NCBI GenBank assembly: GCA_034437515.1
Contig: DAOTTX010000267.1
Coordinates: forward strand, 1 to 12,772
Source: DAOTTX01 sp034437515
GTDB lineage: Bacteria > Chloroflexota > Anaerolineae > Aggregatilineales > Phototrophicaceae
Direction: 5' to 3'
Length of the DNA: 12,772 nucleotides
This document shows positions 7,584-12,772 of this stretch, piece by piece. The position numbers and the translations under genes are program-made. The notes beneath the pieces are model-generated. The model saw only the letters and a list, made by a program, of their open reading frames with translations, was not told where the DNA came from and ran no database searches. Position 1 is the stretch's first letter. Each line of letters opens with the position of its first letter.

Positions 7584-7997
7584 ATGGCTACCCCACTCGA
7601 AGGTAAGGTCGCTTTTATCCTGGAAGACGACGTCAACAATCTTGCCATTATCTCCTCTATCCTCAGTCGTATCGGTATGACCGTCCACTTCGATACCTGG
7701 GGGACGGAAACACCCTACCAGATCAAAAAATTCATGCCCATCGACATCATCCTGCTGGATATGATGCTGCCGCGTGGCGTCAGTGGTTACGATATCTTCG
7801 ATGAGATCAGAGTCACGCCCGGCCTCGAAAACATCCCCATCGTCGCCGTCACCGCGATGGATCCCGGTACGGAGATGAACAAGGCCAAATCCAAAGGTTT
7901 CAGCGGCTACTTGAGCAAACCGATCCGCACGCGCAGCTTTGCCCGCGCCATCGCTGCCGTTCTTAATGGTGAAGAAGTATGGGGTGAAGTAGACTAG
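7584..7997 (+). CDS. Single-domain response regulator 2 (CheY-like)
   Basis: A 137-residue receiver, again without an output domain. E14-D15-D16 form the acidic pocket, D59 (IILLDMMLPRG) is the phosphoacceptor, T90 (AVTA) the switch residue and K112 (SKPI) the conserved lysine. Its N-terminus is about six residues longer than those of its neighbours. The start is well supported: GAGGAG lies about nine bases before the ATG at 7584. It follows receiver 1 after 32 bases and is probably on the same transcript. It is clearly diverged from receivers 1 and 3, so this is an old duplication or separate recruitment, not a recent copy. Confidence 0.93.
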   Translation: MATPLEGKVAFILEDDVNNLAIISSILSRIGMTVHFDTWGTETPYQIKKFMPIDIILLDMMLPRGVSGYDIFDEIRVTPGLENIPIVAVTAMDPGTEMNKAKSKGFSGYLSKPIRTRSFARAIAAVLNGEEVWGEVD

Positions 7998-8080
7998 AAA
8001 ACACACACGGTAGAATTTGTGAGATCGTTGCTGTGCTTCGCACCCACACCACCTGATCGTAAGCATCGAGTATTTCGTCT

Positions 8081-8470
8081 ATGGAAAATATCCACGTTCT
8101 TATCATTGATGACAACCCGACCGACATCGACATCTTATGCAATCTGCTGCACCGGCTCGGCGTCAGTTATGACGTCCTCGCGGACAGTCGATCGATTCAC
8201 ACCATGCTCGAAACCACACCCCGTCCGACGCTGATCTTCCTTGATCTTGAAATGCCAGCGGTCAACGGCTATGAGGTGCTGCAAGAGATTCGTGCCACGC
8301 ACGACTTTAACGCCGTCCCCGTGATCGCCTACACCGCCAACTCTGCGGAGATGTCCAACGCACGCGCCGCCGGCTTTCATAGCTTCCTCGGTAAGCCCCT
8401 CCGCAGCGGGGAGTTCGCCGGGCAGCTTGAGCGCATCGTCAACGGCGACCCGGTGTGGGAAGTGCGCTAG
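8081..8470 (+). CDS. Single-domain response regulator 3 (CheY-like)
   Basis: A 129-residue receiver with D10-D11 in the acidic pocket, phosphoacceptor D55 (LIFLDLEMPAVNG), switch residue T85 (AYTA) and K105 (GKPL). No output domain follows. The ATG at 8081 has only a poor ribosome binding site and lies 83 bases after receiver 2, so a separate weak promoter or low translation is possible; the domain itself begins at once (ENIHVLIIDD), so no earlier start is needed. It resembles receiver 1 more than receiver 2 around the phosphorylation site (NGYEVL). The Uma2 gene starts three bases after its stop. Confidence 0.92.
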   Translation: MENIHVLIIDDNPTDIDILCNLLHRLGVSYDVLADSRSIHTMLETTPRPTLIFLDLEMPAVNGYEVLQEIRATHDFNAVPVIAYTANSAEMSNARAAGFHSFLGKPLRSGEFAGQLERIVNGDPVWEVR

Positions 8471-8473
8471 GCG

Positions 8474-9025
8474 ATGGTCGTTCAGATCAAGCGTGTCTCC
8501 CTGCAAGACTTTGAAGCCTTCATCCGGCGGCCGGAAAACACCGACCGCCGCTTTGAATACATCGCCGAGGAGATCATCGAAGTGGTATCCAATAACTATG
8601 CCTCGAAGGTCGCGGCACGGGTGATCTACCTGTTGATGGCTTTCCTCGAAACCAGTAACCAGGCCGGAGATATCACCGGCGCGGATGGAGGTTATCAGGT
8701 CGGTGTGCATCGCTACATACCCGACGTCGGCTATATCTCACGCGAGCGCCAGCCGGAGCCATCCCACGCCACCTGGAACCCGCGCCCGCCCGATCTTGCG
8801 GTTGAAGTCGTCTCCCCCACAGACGACCAGCACACACTCAGCATTAAAATCGCCAATTATCTGCTGGCCGGCGTGGTGGTCTGGGTCATCGACCCCGAAA
8901 AGCAGCTTGTCGTGGTCTACACACCCGACCAAGCCCCGGTACGCCTCGACAACACTGACGCCATCGACGGTGCGCCGGTGCTGCCCGGCTTGCGCCTGCT
9001 GGTGAAAGAACTTTTCATCGTATAG
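8474..9025 (+). CDS. Uma2-family (DUF820) putative endonuclease
   Basis: A 183-residue protein of the Uma2 family, which has a PD-(D/E)xK nuclease fold and is found in many copies in cyanobacteria and Chloroflexota. Visible family motifs are RRFEYIAEEIIEV near the N-terminus, YIPDVGYIS (D84), PPDLAVEVVSPTDD (D107, E111), K125 in the following helix and AGVVVWVIDPE, then LPGLRLLVKELF at the end. The candidate active-site residues are all present, but biological substrates of the family are poorly known. The common E(L)xDG motif after the first strand is altered here (EEIIEVV), so activity is uncertain. It starts three bases after receiver 3 and is the last gene of the unit; the next gene faces it. 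Its tie to the signalling genes may be only positional. Confidence 0.9.
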   Translation: MVVQIKRVSLQDFEAFIRRPENTDRRFEYIAEEIIEVVSNNYASKVAARVIYLLMAFLETSNQAGDITGADGGYQVGVHRYIPDVGYISRERQPEPSHATWNPRPPDLAVEVVSPTDDQHTLSIKIANYLLAGVVVWVIDPEKQLVVVYTPDQAPVRLDNTDAIDGAPVLPGLRLLVKELFIV

Positions 9026-9041
9026 AGTCCCTCCCCGGCTC

Positions 9042-9060
9042 GAAGGCATTTTGATGCTTC
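9042..9060 (+). terminator. Hairpin after the plus-strand operon
   Basis: GAAGGCAT-TTTG-ATGCTTC forms a seven-pair stem with one bulged G, starting 17 bases after the Uma2 stop and between convergent genes. A C-rich run follows instead of T residues, so a standard intrinsic terminator is not clear. Confidence 0.3.
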
Positions 9061-9153
9061 CCCCGGAGCGCAATGATGCTATCACGTGCGGTGTAATTAC
9101 TCAGGGATAGCGACGTATGTCGCAGGGAGTGAGGGGAGGTAGTGCGCCGGAGG

Positions 9154-9169
9154 GGGTTAAACTTAACCC
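9154..9169. repeat. Perfect 7-bp palindrome GGGTTAA-AC-TTAACCC
   Basis: The 16 bases are two perfect seven-base arms around AC. The site starts 11 bases beyond the capsid-gene stop, between the convergent Uma2 and capsid genes. It could end transcription from either side, bind a dimeric protein, or mark an old insertion boundary. No T tract follows on either strand. Confidence 0.5.
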
Positions 9170-9180
9170 GTGCTGCTGCG

Positions 9181-10920
9181 CTAGATGTTCGTCAGTGCGC
9201 TGGCGACCTCGTCGTCAAAGCGTCCGAAGGCCAGCCGCACCGTCGCCGTCAATTGGTAGCTGTCGTAGTACGGCAGATAATCCACATTGACCGCGATCCG
9301 GCGGCGATAACCGACAAACCAACCCGGACGATACACACACAGCGCCGTCCCCTTATCGTTGGTCGCGCTGACCTTGCCGTCCGTGCCGGTCAGCGGCATC
9401 TCCGCACTGACCACGACCGGCGCACCATCGACAAAGCCGATCTGCCCGGTCATCGCGGTCGCCATCGACCCGGCCTTATCCATCGTCAGGAACTCACTAA
9501 AACCGAGGATCTGGGCATATGTGCCGGTATCCACGATCCACGCGAGGTCGTTAGGCCGTGCCGCGTAGCGGTTCGCCATCAAGAAGCGCGTCGTCCGCAT
9601 ATCCGAGAGCGCGAAGGTCGCCGCCGGTTGGGTGGCGTTGGCGGTGTTGCCCACCAACGGCAGATGCCGCAGACCGTCGAACGCCAGATAGCGATTGGTC
9701 GATGCTGGTGCAATCGGCTCGTGCACGTTGATGTTGGTGTCGTCGCCGGTCGTGTCACCGTTGAGCAGCACATGGTCGATGCTATCCGCGATGGCACGCA
9801 TGGCCTGTTCGCGGTAGATGCTCAACACCGGCACGATGGCGTCCTCGACCAGTTCCGCGCTGAAGCCGACGCGCAACGCCAATTTCTTCGCGCTGAGCTG
9901 CACCTTGCCGCTGCCGACCTTGCTTTCGGGGATCGGGTTGCCGCTGCCCAGTGAGAGGTTGGTTTCGTCGGTCGTCTCCGGTACCAGGAACACCGACGGA
10001 TCAGTGCCTTCGACCGGCAGCTCAAACGGATTCGACGGCATCTCAATCGAACGGAACAGCGGTAAGATCACGTTGTCCTGCCGTGCTTTCTGCCAGATTT
10101 GCTGGCTCCACAGGTCAGGCACCCACTCATCGCCAAAGCCCACCTGGGTGGAATGGCTGAGTTCGTTGGCCTTCCCCGCGACGATCCCTGCGCCGGTGAC
10201 CTTGTGTGCCAGCGCGTTGGCGTAGCGTTCGCTCACGCCCTGGAAGCTCTTACCAGCACGCAGCAGCATGTAGCCGTGCATCAGGTCGAGCGCGTCCAGA
10301 CTGTCGTAAGGGCTGCCCAACTCGATGCGGGTCTTGGTCGCCTCGCCGGTGTCGAACATCGGCAGGCGTTTTTGTGCGGGTGTCGTGTTCTCATTGTGTT
10401 GCATAGGAGTATTGCCTTTCTCGTTATCATCTAAACAAAGGGGCGCAGGATCGAGGCCGAGCGCGTCATAGGCGCTCTTGATCGTGCGTACATCGGGTTG
10501 ACGTGGTTCAGCCGGGGTGGGGGTCAAACTCCCCTCGACGATGGGCCACCGCTTGATGTGACCATCCGCCGCGACTTCGACCAGATGTGGCAGGCTGCCC
10601 GAAGACCAGCCCAACACCCCCCGGTCGATCAACCGCTGAACCGCCATTGCGTACTGTTGGCGCAAGTCGAGCTGTGCTTCTACCCACAACCCGGTCGCAT
10701 CCACCTTGAACGTCTCCATCACACCGATGACAGCCGCCTTAACGTGACCGTCCAGCCCGTGATGGTAAAGCACCGGTCGCTGGGGGTACCAATCCAGCCC
10801 CAGGTCGGTCGCCGGTGTAAAGTATTCGCCCTGTAAGTCACGCTGTGCGGGGTCGCCCCAGATGACGAGATACCCGCCTACACGCCCTTCTTCGGCGTCG
10901 ATCATTTTTACTGCGTGCAT
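9181..10920 (-). CDS. HK97-type prohead protease-major capsid protein fusion
   Basis: A 579-residue protein in which a phage head maturation protease (about 1-140) is joined to a major capsid protein (about 205-579). The protease part has the S78-family look: PVLYHHG with H53/H54, LGWSSGSLPH with S106/S107 and the VEGSLTPTPAEPR segment with E129. The linker 141-205 is polar and would include the delta/scaffold region. The capsid part has the HK97 pattern, with conserved stretches such as LSAKKLALRVGFSAELVED, DHVLLNGD and a C-terminal GYRRRIAVN(V)DY. The start has GAAAGG before the ATG at 10920; an internal ATG (residue 173) could give a separate capsid chain but has a poor ribosome binding site. 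No terminase, portal, connector or tail genes lie on either side, so this is a phage remnant or a kept capsid. Confidence 0.93.
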   Translation of the reverse strand: MHAVKMIDAEEGRVGGYLVIWGDPAQRDLQGEYFTPATDLGLDWYPQRPVLYHHGLDGHVKAAVIGVMETFKVDATGLWVEAQLDLRQQYAMAVQRLIDRGVLGWSSGSLPHLVEVAADGHIKRWPIVEGSLTPTPAEPRQPDVRTIKSAYDALGLDPAPLCLDDNEKGNTPMQHNENTTPAQKRLPMFDTGEATKTRIELGSPYDSLDALDLMHGYMLLRAGKSFQGVSERYANALAHKVTGAGIVAGKANELSHSTQVGFGDEWVPDLWSQQIWQKARQDNVILPLFRSIEMPSNPFELPVEGTDPSVFLVPETTDETNLSLGSGNPIPESKVGSGKVQLSAKKLALRVGFSAELVEDAIVPVLSIYREQAMRAIADSIDHVLLNGDTTGDDTNINVHEPIAPASTNRYLAFDGLRHLPLVGNTANATQPAATFALSDMRTTRFLMANRYAARPNDLAWIVDTGTYAQILGFSEFLTMDKAGSMATAMTGQIGFVDGAPVVVSAEMPLTGTDGKVSATNDKGTALCVYRPGWFVGYRRRIAVNVDYLPYYDSYQLTATVRLAFGRFDDEVASALTNI

Positions 10921-11275
10921 AGCAATCCTTTCAGTGAGTTGAGTTGATAGCCTGTCGTGATTGGTCTTCGGCTTTTAGCCTTACTTGCGGCTGCTATCGC
11001 GAAAACGCACAACTCTCAACTCATGACTTTCAACTAAAACAAAAAACTGCCTCAAGCCCCGCCACACGCGGCTAGTCGAGTGGTGCAGCGGCGGACAGCC
11101 ATGTAGCCCGGTGCGTTTGCGCCCGTGTCCCGTAAGACCGGTGCGCGACTGACACCGCGACGTTGTGAAGGTCTGCCGCCTGTGCGACGAAACCATCCAC
11201 ACGATAGCACCTCCGTTCTGCAAAAGGTGGACACTATGGCGCACACTATCGCCCACAGTAATGCCCACCGGAATC
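10921..11275. other. Gene-free stretch upstream of the capsid gene
   Basis: I see no convincing gene in these 355 bases. Open frames on the minus strand (up to about 100 codons) are rich in Arg, His, Ser and Cys and look like chance. Near 10931-10946 and 11012-11035 there are several short copies of a GAGTTGA-like word on the minus strand, a low-complexity repeat. The promoter of the capsid gene should lie here, but no clear pair of boxes is visible. It may be the relic of lost phage genes. Confidence 0.5.
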
Positions 11276-11304
11276 AAAAACGGCTGATCCATAGAGATCA
11301 ACCG
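11276..11304 (-). terminator. Intrinsic terminator after the DUF4342 gene
   Basis: On the minus strand CGGTTGATC-TCTATG-GATCAGCCG makes a nine-pair stem with one wobble, and TTTTT follows directly. It lies 26 bases after the DUF4342 stop. Stem, loop and T tract together make this the best terminator in the window, and they separate the DUF4342 transcript from the capsid gene downstream. Confidence 0.78.
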
Positions 11305-11330
11305 TTGGGTTTTCCGTAATGCGGCGGGGG

Positions 11331-11711
11331 CTATTCCTCGTCGATGGGCACCTCGACACGATCGCCCTTGTTACTCAGACGTTCTTCCGGGCTGCGATCT
11401 TCCAGTACATCGCCTTCGCGCACCTCACGTACGATCTCAATCTTCACCCGGCTGACCACTGCCGCGATCCCTGCCAGCACCGCAAACGGGAAGCCGCCGA
11501 CGAACGCCAGCACCCCACCCACACCCGCACCGACGGTTAGCGGTGTATCCAGCAGCACGCGCCCCTCTTTTGTGCGGATAATCAGACGGCGGATGTTGCC
11601 TTCACGTAAAAGCTGCTGTACGCGGCTGGTCACCTGTGACGCCGCGACTTCAAATTCTTCGTTGATGGTGGTCGTCTCTTCGTTTTTTGACTTGCGTTCT
11701 TGCTCACTCAT
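11331..11711 (-). CDS. DUF4342 domain protein
   Basis: A 126-residue protein with the DUF4342 pattern: TTTINEEFEVAASQV (13-27), a short helix, then EGNIRRLIIRTKEGRVLL (38-54), TPLTVGAG and a hydrophobic Gly/Ala-rich stretch at about 59-86 that could be one or two membrane helices, ending in VSRVKIEIVRE. Acidic and polar tails flank the domain. The family is common in Firmicutes and Chloroflexota; its function is not established. The ATG at 11711 has AGGAG eight bases upstream; a longer frame to 11804 lacks a binding site and adds an unrelated segment. It is a single-gene unit, ended by the terminator at 11304-11276. It is not a phage structural gene, so the capsid gene does not lie in a phage head operon on this side. 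Confidence 0.88.
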   Translation of the reverse strand: MSEQERKSKNEETTTINEEFEVAASQVTSRVQQLLREGNIRRLIIRTKEGRVLLDTPLTVGAGVGGVLAFVGGFPFAVLAGIAAVVSRVKIEIVREVREGDVLEDRSPEERLSNKGDRVEVPIDEE

Positions 11712-11798
11712 AGGGATACTCCTATAACTATTCGGTTGATTGGTCGGTGACACACATCGGACTAGCAGACGTACAAAATAAGAATGGATTCTTCGGTT

Positions 11799-11869
11799 TC
11801 TCACCCTGTCTGACCGGCGGTCGGTTGGGTCGCGCCGCCCTTCGGCGGCATTGCGAGACGGGGGTGAGA
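11799..11869. repeat. Compound palindromic element (REP/MITE-like)
   Basis: The outer arms TCTCACCCTGTCT (11799-11811) and AGACGGGGGTGAGA (11856-11869) pair over 13 positions with one wobble and one bulge. Inside are two further hairpins: GACCG-G-CGGTC (about 11812-11822) and GCCGCC-CTTC-GGCGGC (11834-11849). This nested layout is typical of REP-type or small non-autonomous elements and could fold as a branched structure in either strand. It lies in non-coding DNA upstream of the DUF4342 gene. Its copy number in the genome cannot be judged from this window. Confidence 0.65.
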
Positions 11870-11893
11870 GGGCAAAAGCGACCCTACAAACTC

Positions 11894-11919
11894 AGCCTGT
11901 CATTACACTAGTACAGGCT
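11894..11919. repeat. Inverted repeat AGCCTGT / ACAGGCT
   Basis: Two perfect seven-base arms (11894-11900 and 11913-11919) enclose a 12-base loop. In addition CTAGTACAG (11908-11916) recurs inverted as CTGTACTAG at 12024-12032, inside the tnpA relic. These may be traces of rearranged ends of the insertion element. The stretch 11870-12001 holds nothing else I can name apart from the promoter-like pair at 11971. Confidence 0.4.
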
Positions 11920-11970
11920 AGCGGAAGTACAGCTACAGTATGGGAAATCAGAATAATCCAATGAAGAGGC

Positions 11971-11998
11971 TTGACAGCTTACTCACCACTCCTAAAAC
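11971..11998 (+). promoter_or_regulatory. Promoter-like TTGACA / TAAAAC
   Basis: A perfect TTGACA (11971-11976) is followed after 16 bases by TAAAAC (11993-11998, four of six consensus bases). It points into the tnpA relic. With no intact gene behind it, it may be a leftover or a chance match. Confidence 0.28.
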
Positions 11999-12001
11999 TA
12001 A

Positions 12002-12193
12002 CTGATGTATTATTTCCGCCAGGCTGTACTAGGTCGAATTAAACGGCATACTTAGGGACGGCACGTGCGGGCGGGAGGCAACTTTGCAATAACAACAGAC
12101 CACGTCACGGATGAGATAGTCAAGTATTACGATGAGTTGCATCGTGATCGGCCTCCAGATGACGGTGAAGATAACTTTCGAGTTGAGGCGTAG
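12002..12193 (+). pseudogene. 3' relic of an IS200/IS605-type tnpA transposase
   Basis: A frame open from 12002 to the TAG at 12191 is broken by one TAG at 12053. It reads YYFRQAVLGRIKRHT, stop, GRHVRAGGNFAITTDHVTDEIVKYY, then an acidic tail ending in NFRVEA. This looks like the C-terminal end of the small Y1 transposase of IS200/IS605 elements, where a W-G-(K/R)-H-L-W-x-x-x(F/Y) motif precedes a final helix of the (D/E)xxIxxY(I/Y) type. The stop sits where the motif has Trp, so a single TGG to TAG change would explain it. The catalytic HUH motif and tyrosine would lie in the lost 5' part or in its remains. A GTG at 12065 after AGGGA could start a 42-residue peptide, but I see no function for that. 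Two perfect hairpins follow, as expected at such an element's right end. The call is by recognition only. Confidence 0.6.
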
Positions 12194-12207
12194 CGTGTAC
12201 GTCTTCA

Positions 12208-12264
12208 GGCGACTTCCAGTCGCCATCAATTCCACCCACTGGAAGTGGGTGGTCGTTTAATCAA
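12208..12264 (+). mobile_element. Likely right end of the IS200/IS605-type element
   Basis: Two perfect hairpins stand in tandem: GGCGACT-TCC-AGTCGCC (12208-12224) and CCACCCACT-GGA-AGTGGGTGG (12232-12252). Subterminal hairpins of this kind are bound by IS200/IS605 transposases, and a short cleavage tetranucleotide lies a few bases beyond. TCAA, the right cleavage site of IS608, is found at 12261-12264, eight bases after the second hairpin. Its location 14 bases after the tnpA relic supports the call. No tnpB gene is present. Confidence 0.55.
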
Positions 12265-12428
12265 GTTCCGTAATATTGGCTCTTCCGCAATTCGTGTAGA
12301 CCTTTGCAGCTCATATCATCGATAAAGTTGAAATGCGTGACGAGTGTTGTAAACTGTAGGAGTTTTCAGCCAACACACTCCCCTACGCCACTGGTTTCTA
12401 AATAAAGTGCGGAAGTTCCGCAATATTG
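12263..12428. repeat. Direct repeat pair and GCGGAA-G-TTCCGC palindrome
   Basis: AAGTTCCGTAATATTG (12263-12278) and AAGTTCCGCAATATTG (12413-12428) match at 15 of 16 bases and lie exactly 150 bases apart. The second copy overlaps a perfect palindrome GCGGAAGTTCCGC (12409-12421), and a partial copy (TTCCGCAATTC) is at 12283-12293. The DNA between them has no gene. Such a group of sites could be operators for the small DNA-binding-like protein encoded from 12512, or a duplication linked to the insertion element. The order of events is unknown. Confidence 0.55.
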
Positions 12429-12511
12429 CAGCCGAAAACTGGAAATTCTACAGGGGTTGGCCGCCTGACTTTGCTACGATGAACTTATCCGTTCAACGAG
12501 GAGCAAGCAGG

Positions 12512-12730
12512 ATGACCAACCTTATTTTATCACTCAGCGCCCCATCCCCACAGCCAAAACGCGAGATTGTCTTTGGCTTTCGAGTCACAGCGGAGGAGCG
12601 CGAAGCCATTCACCGTGCAGCGGATCGTCTGGAAGTGCCGGATGGCACGATGGCACGGCATATCGTCATGCAGGCGGTGCAGCAGTTCAACGGTCAGTCG
12701 AGTGGAGAGGAAAAACACATTGACGAATAA
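12512..12730 (+). CDS. Small putative ribbon-helix-helix-like protein
   Basis: A 72-residue protein. The N-terminus is polar and Pro-rich (LSAPSPQPKR), followed by a predicted strand EIVFGFRVTAEE (18-29), a helix EEREAIHRAADRL (28-40), a short turn and a second helix GTMARHIVMQAVQQF (45-59). Strand-helix-helix with this spacing is like CopG/Arc-type ribbon-helix-helix proteins, including accessory proteins of mobile elements. No exact family can be assigned. I chose the ATG at 12512 because GAGGAG precedes it by about 12 bases and the fold begins soon after; the frame is open to a GTG at 12407, but that would run through the palindrome and add an unlikely segment. Its stop overlaps the likely start of the next gene, so the two are probably co-expressed. 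Confidence 0.7.
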   Translation: MTNLILSLSAPSPQPKREIVFGFRVTAEEREAIHRAADRLEVPDGTMARHIVMQAVQQFNGQSSGEEKHIDE

Positions 12731-12772
12731 GCCACCGACTGAGAAGCAGCAAGATGACGGCATCGACCTGGT
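12720..12772 (+). CDS. 5' end of an unidentified gene
   Basis: A TTG at 12720 with GGAGAGG seven bases upstream opens a frame to the window edge that begins TNKPPTEKQQDDGIDLV after the first residue. It overlaps the stop of the preceding gene by 11 bases, a common arrangement in operons. An alternative ATG at 12754 in another frame lacks a strong binding site. Too little is visible to name a product; an element-borne gene such as a recombinase would fit the surroundings but is a guess. Confidence 0.35.
   Translation, partial: MTNKPPTEKQQDDGIDL

Noticed and set aside
7389..8066. 225-codon open frame on the minus strand
   Set aside because: It runs opposite receivers 1 and 2, both with complete catalytic residues; no ribosome binding site or family pattern supports it.
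9142..9954. 270-codon open frame on the plus strand
   Set aside because: It is antisense to the capsid domain, rich in Arg and His, and has no recognisable domain.
11060..11160. tRNA-like GC-rich stretch
   Set aside because: I looked for a cloverleaf and the GGTTCGA-type T arm and found neither.
10981..11301. 106-codon open frame on the minus strand, a possible lost phage gene
   Set aside because: It begins inside the terminator hairpin, changes character along its length and matches no family I know. An overlapping 42-codon frame with a GGAGG site at about 11214 is equally unconvincing.
12029..12235. 68-codon open frame on the minus strand
   Set aside because: The opposite strand reads as a tnpA C-terminus followed by hairpins, which is a better explanation; the minus frame ends and begins within these structures.
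12263..12428. CRISPR array
   Set aside because: There are only two full copies of a 16-base unit, 150 bases apart, with no regular spacers and no cas genes.

Overview
The window looks like chromosomal DNA of a Chloroflexota bacterium, probably of the Anaerolineae type. This rests on protein families only: a heliorhodopsin (a family largely confined to organisms with one membrane), a Uma2 nuclease, a DUF4342 protein, a Cache/HAMP/GAF histidine kinase with stand-alone receivers, and moderately high GC. No rRNA or other marker gene confirms it.

Left part (1-3400, all minus strand). An ECF-type sigma factor (1014-1682, GTG start) is followed almost without a gap by a pentapeptide-repeat protein that runs off the left edge. 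Beside it lies a two-gene operon: a 150-residue four-helix membrane protein of unknown family (2918-3370), then a heliorhodopsin (1995-2888) with the retinal-binding lysine K263, the counterion E128 and the conserved histidines H40 and H102.

Middle part (3570-9025, plus strand), divergent from the heliorhodopsin operon. Six genes are tightly packed: a BMP/PnrA-like solute-binding protein, an 822-residue Cache-HAMP-GAF histidine kinase, three consecutive single-domain receivers, and a Uma2-family protein. No ABC permease or ATPase accompanies the binding protein, so it may be a ligand sensor for the kinase rather than a transporter part. The two divergent units share a control region of about 240 bases. 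A link between the rhodopsin and the phosphorelay is the most interesting hypothesis here, but it rests on position only.

Right part (9026-12772) is accessory DNA. A lone HK97-type prohead protease-major capsid fusion (minus strand) stands without terminase, portal or tail genes. Upstream of it are 355 gene-free bases, then a DUF4342 gene closed by a clear intrinsic terminator. From 11799 to 12430 there is a run of palindromes and repeats that includes the decayed 3' end of an IS200/IS605-type tnpA, with an in-frame stop where I infer an ancestral Trp codon, and two perfect hairpins as its likely right end. A small DNA-binding-like protein and the first codons of a further gene close the window.
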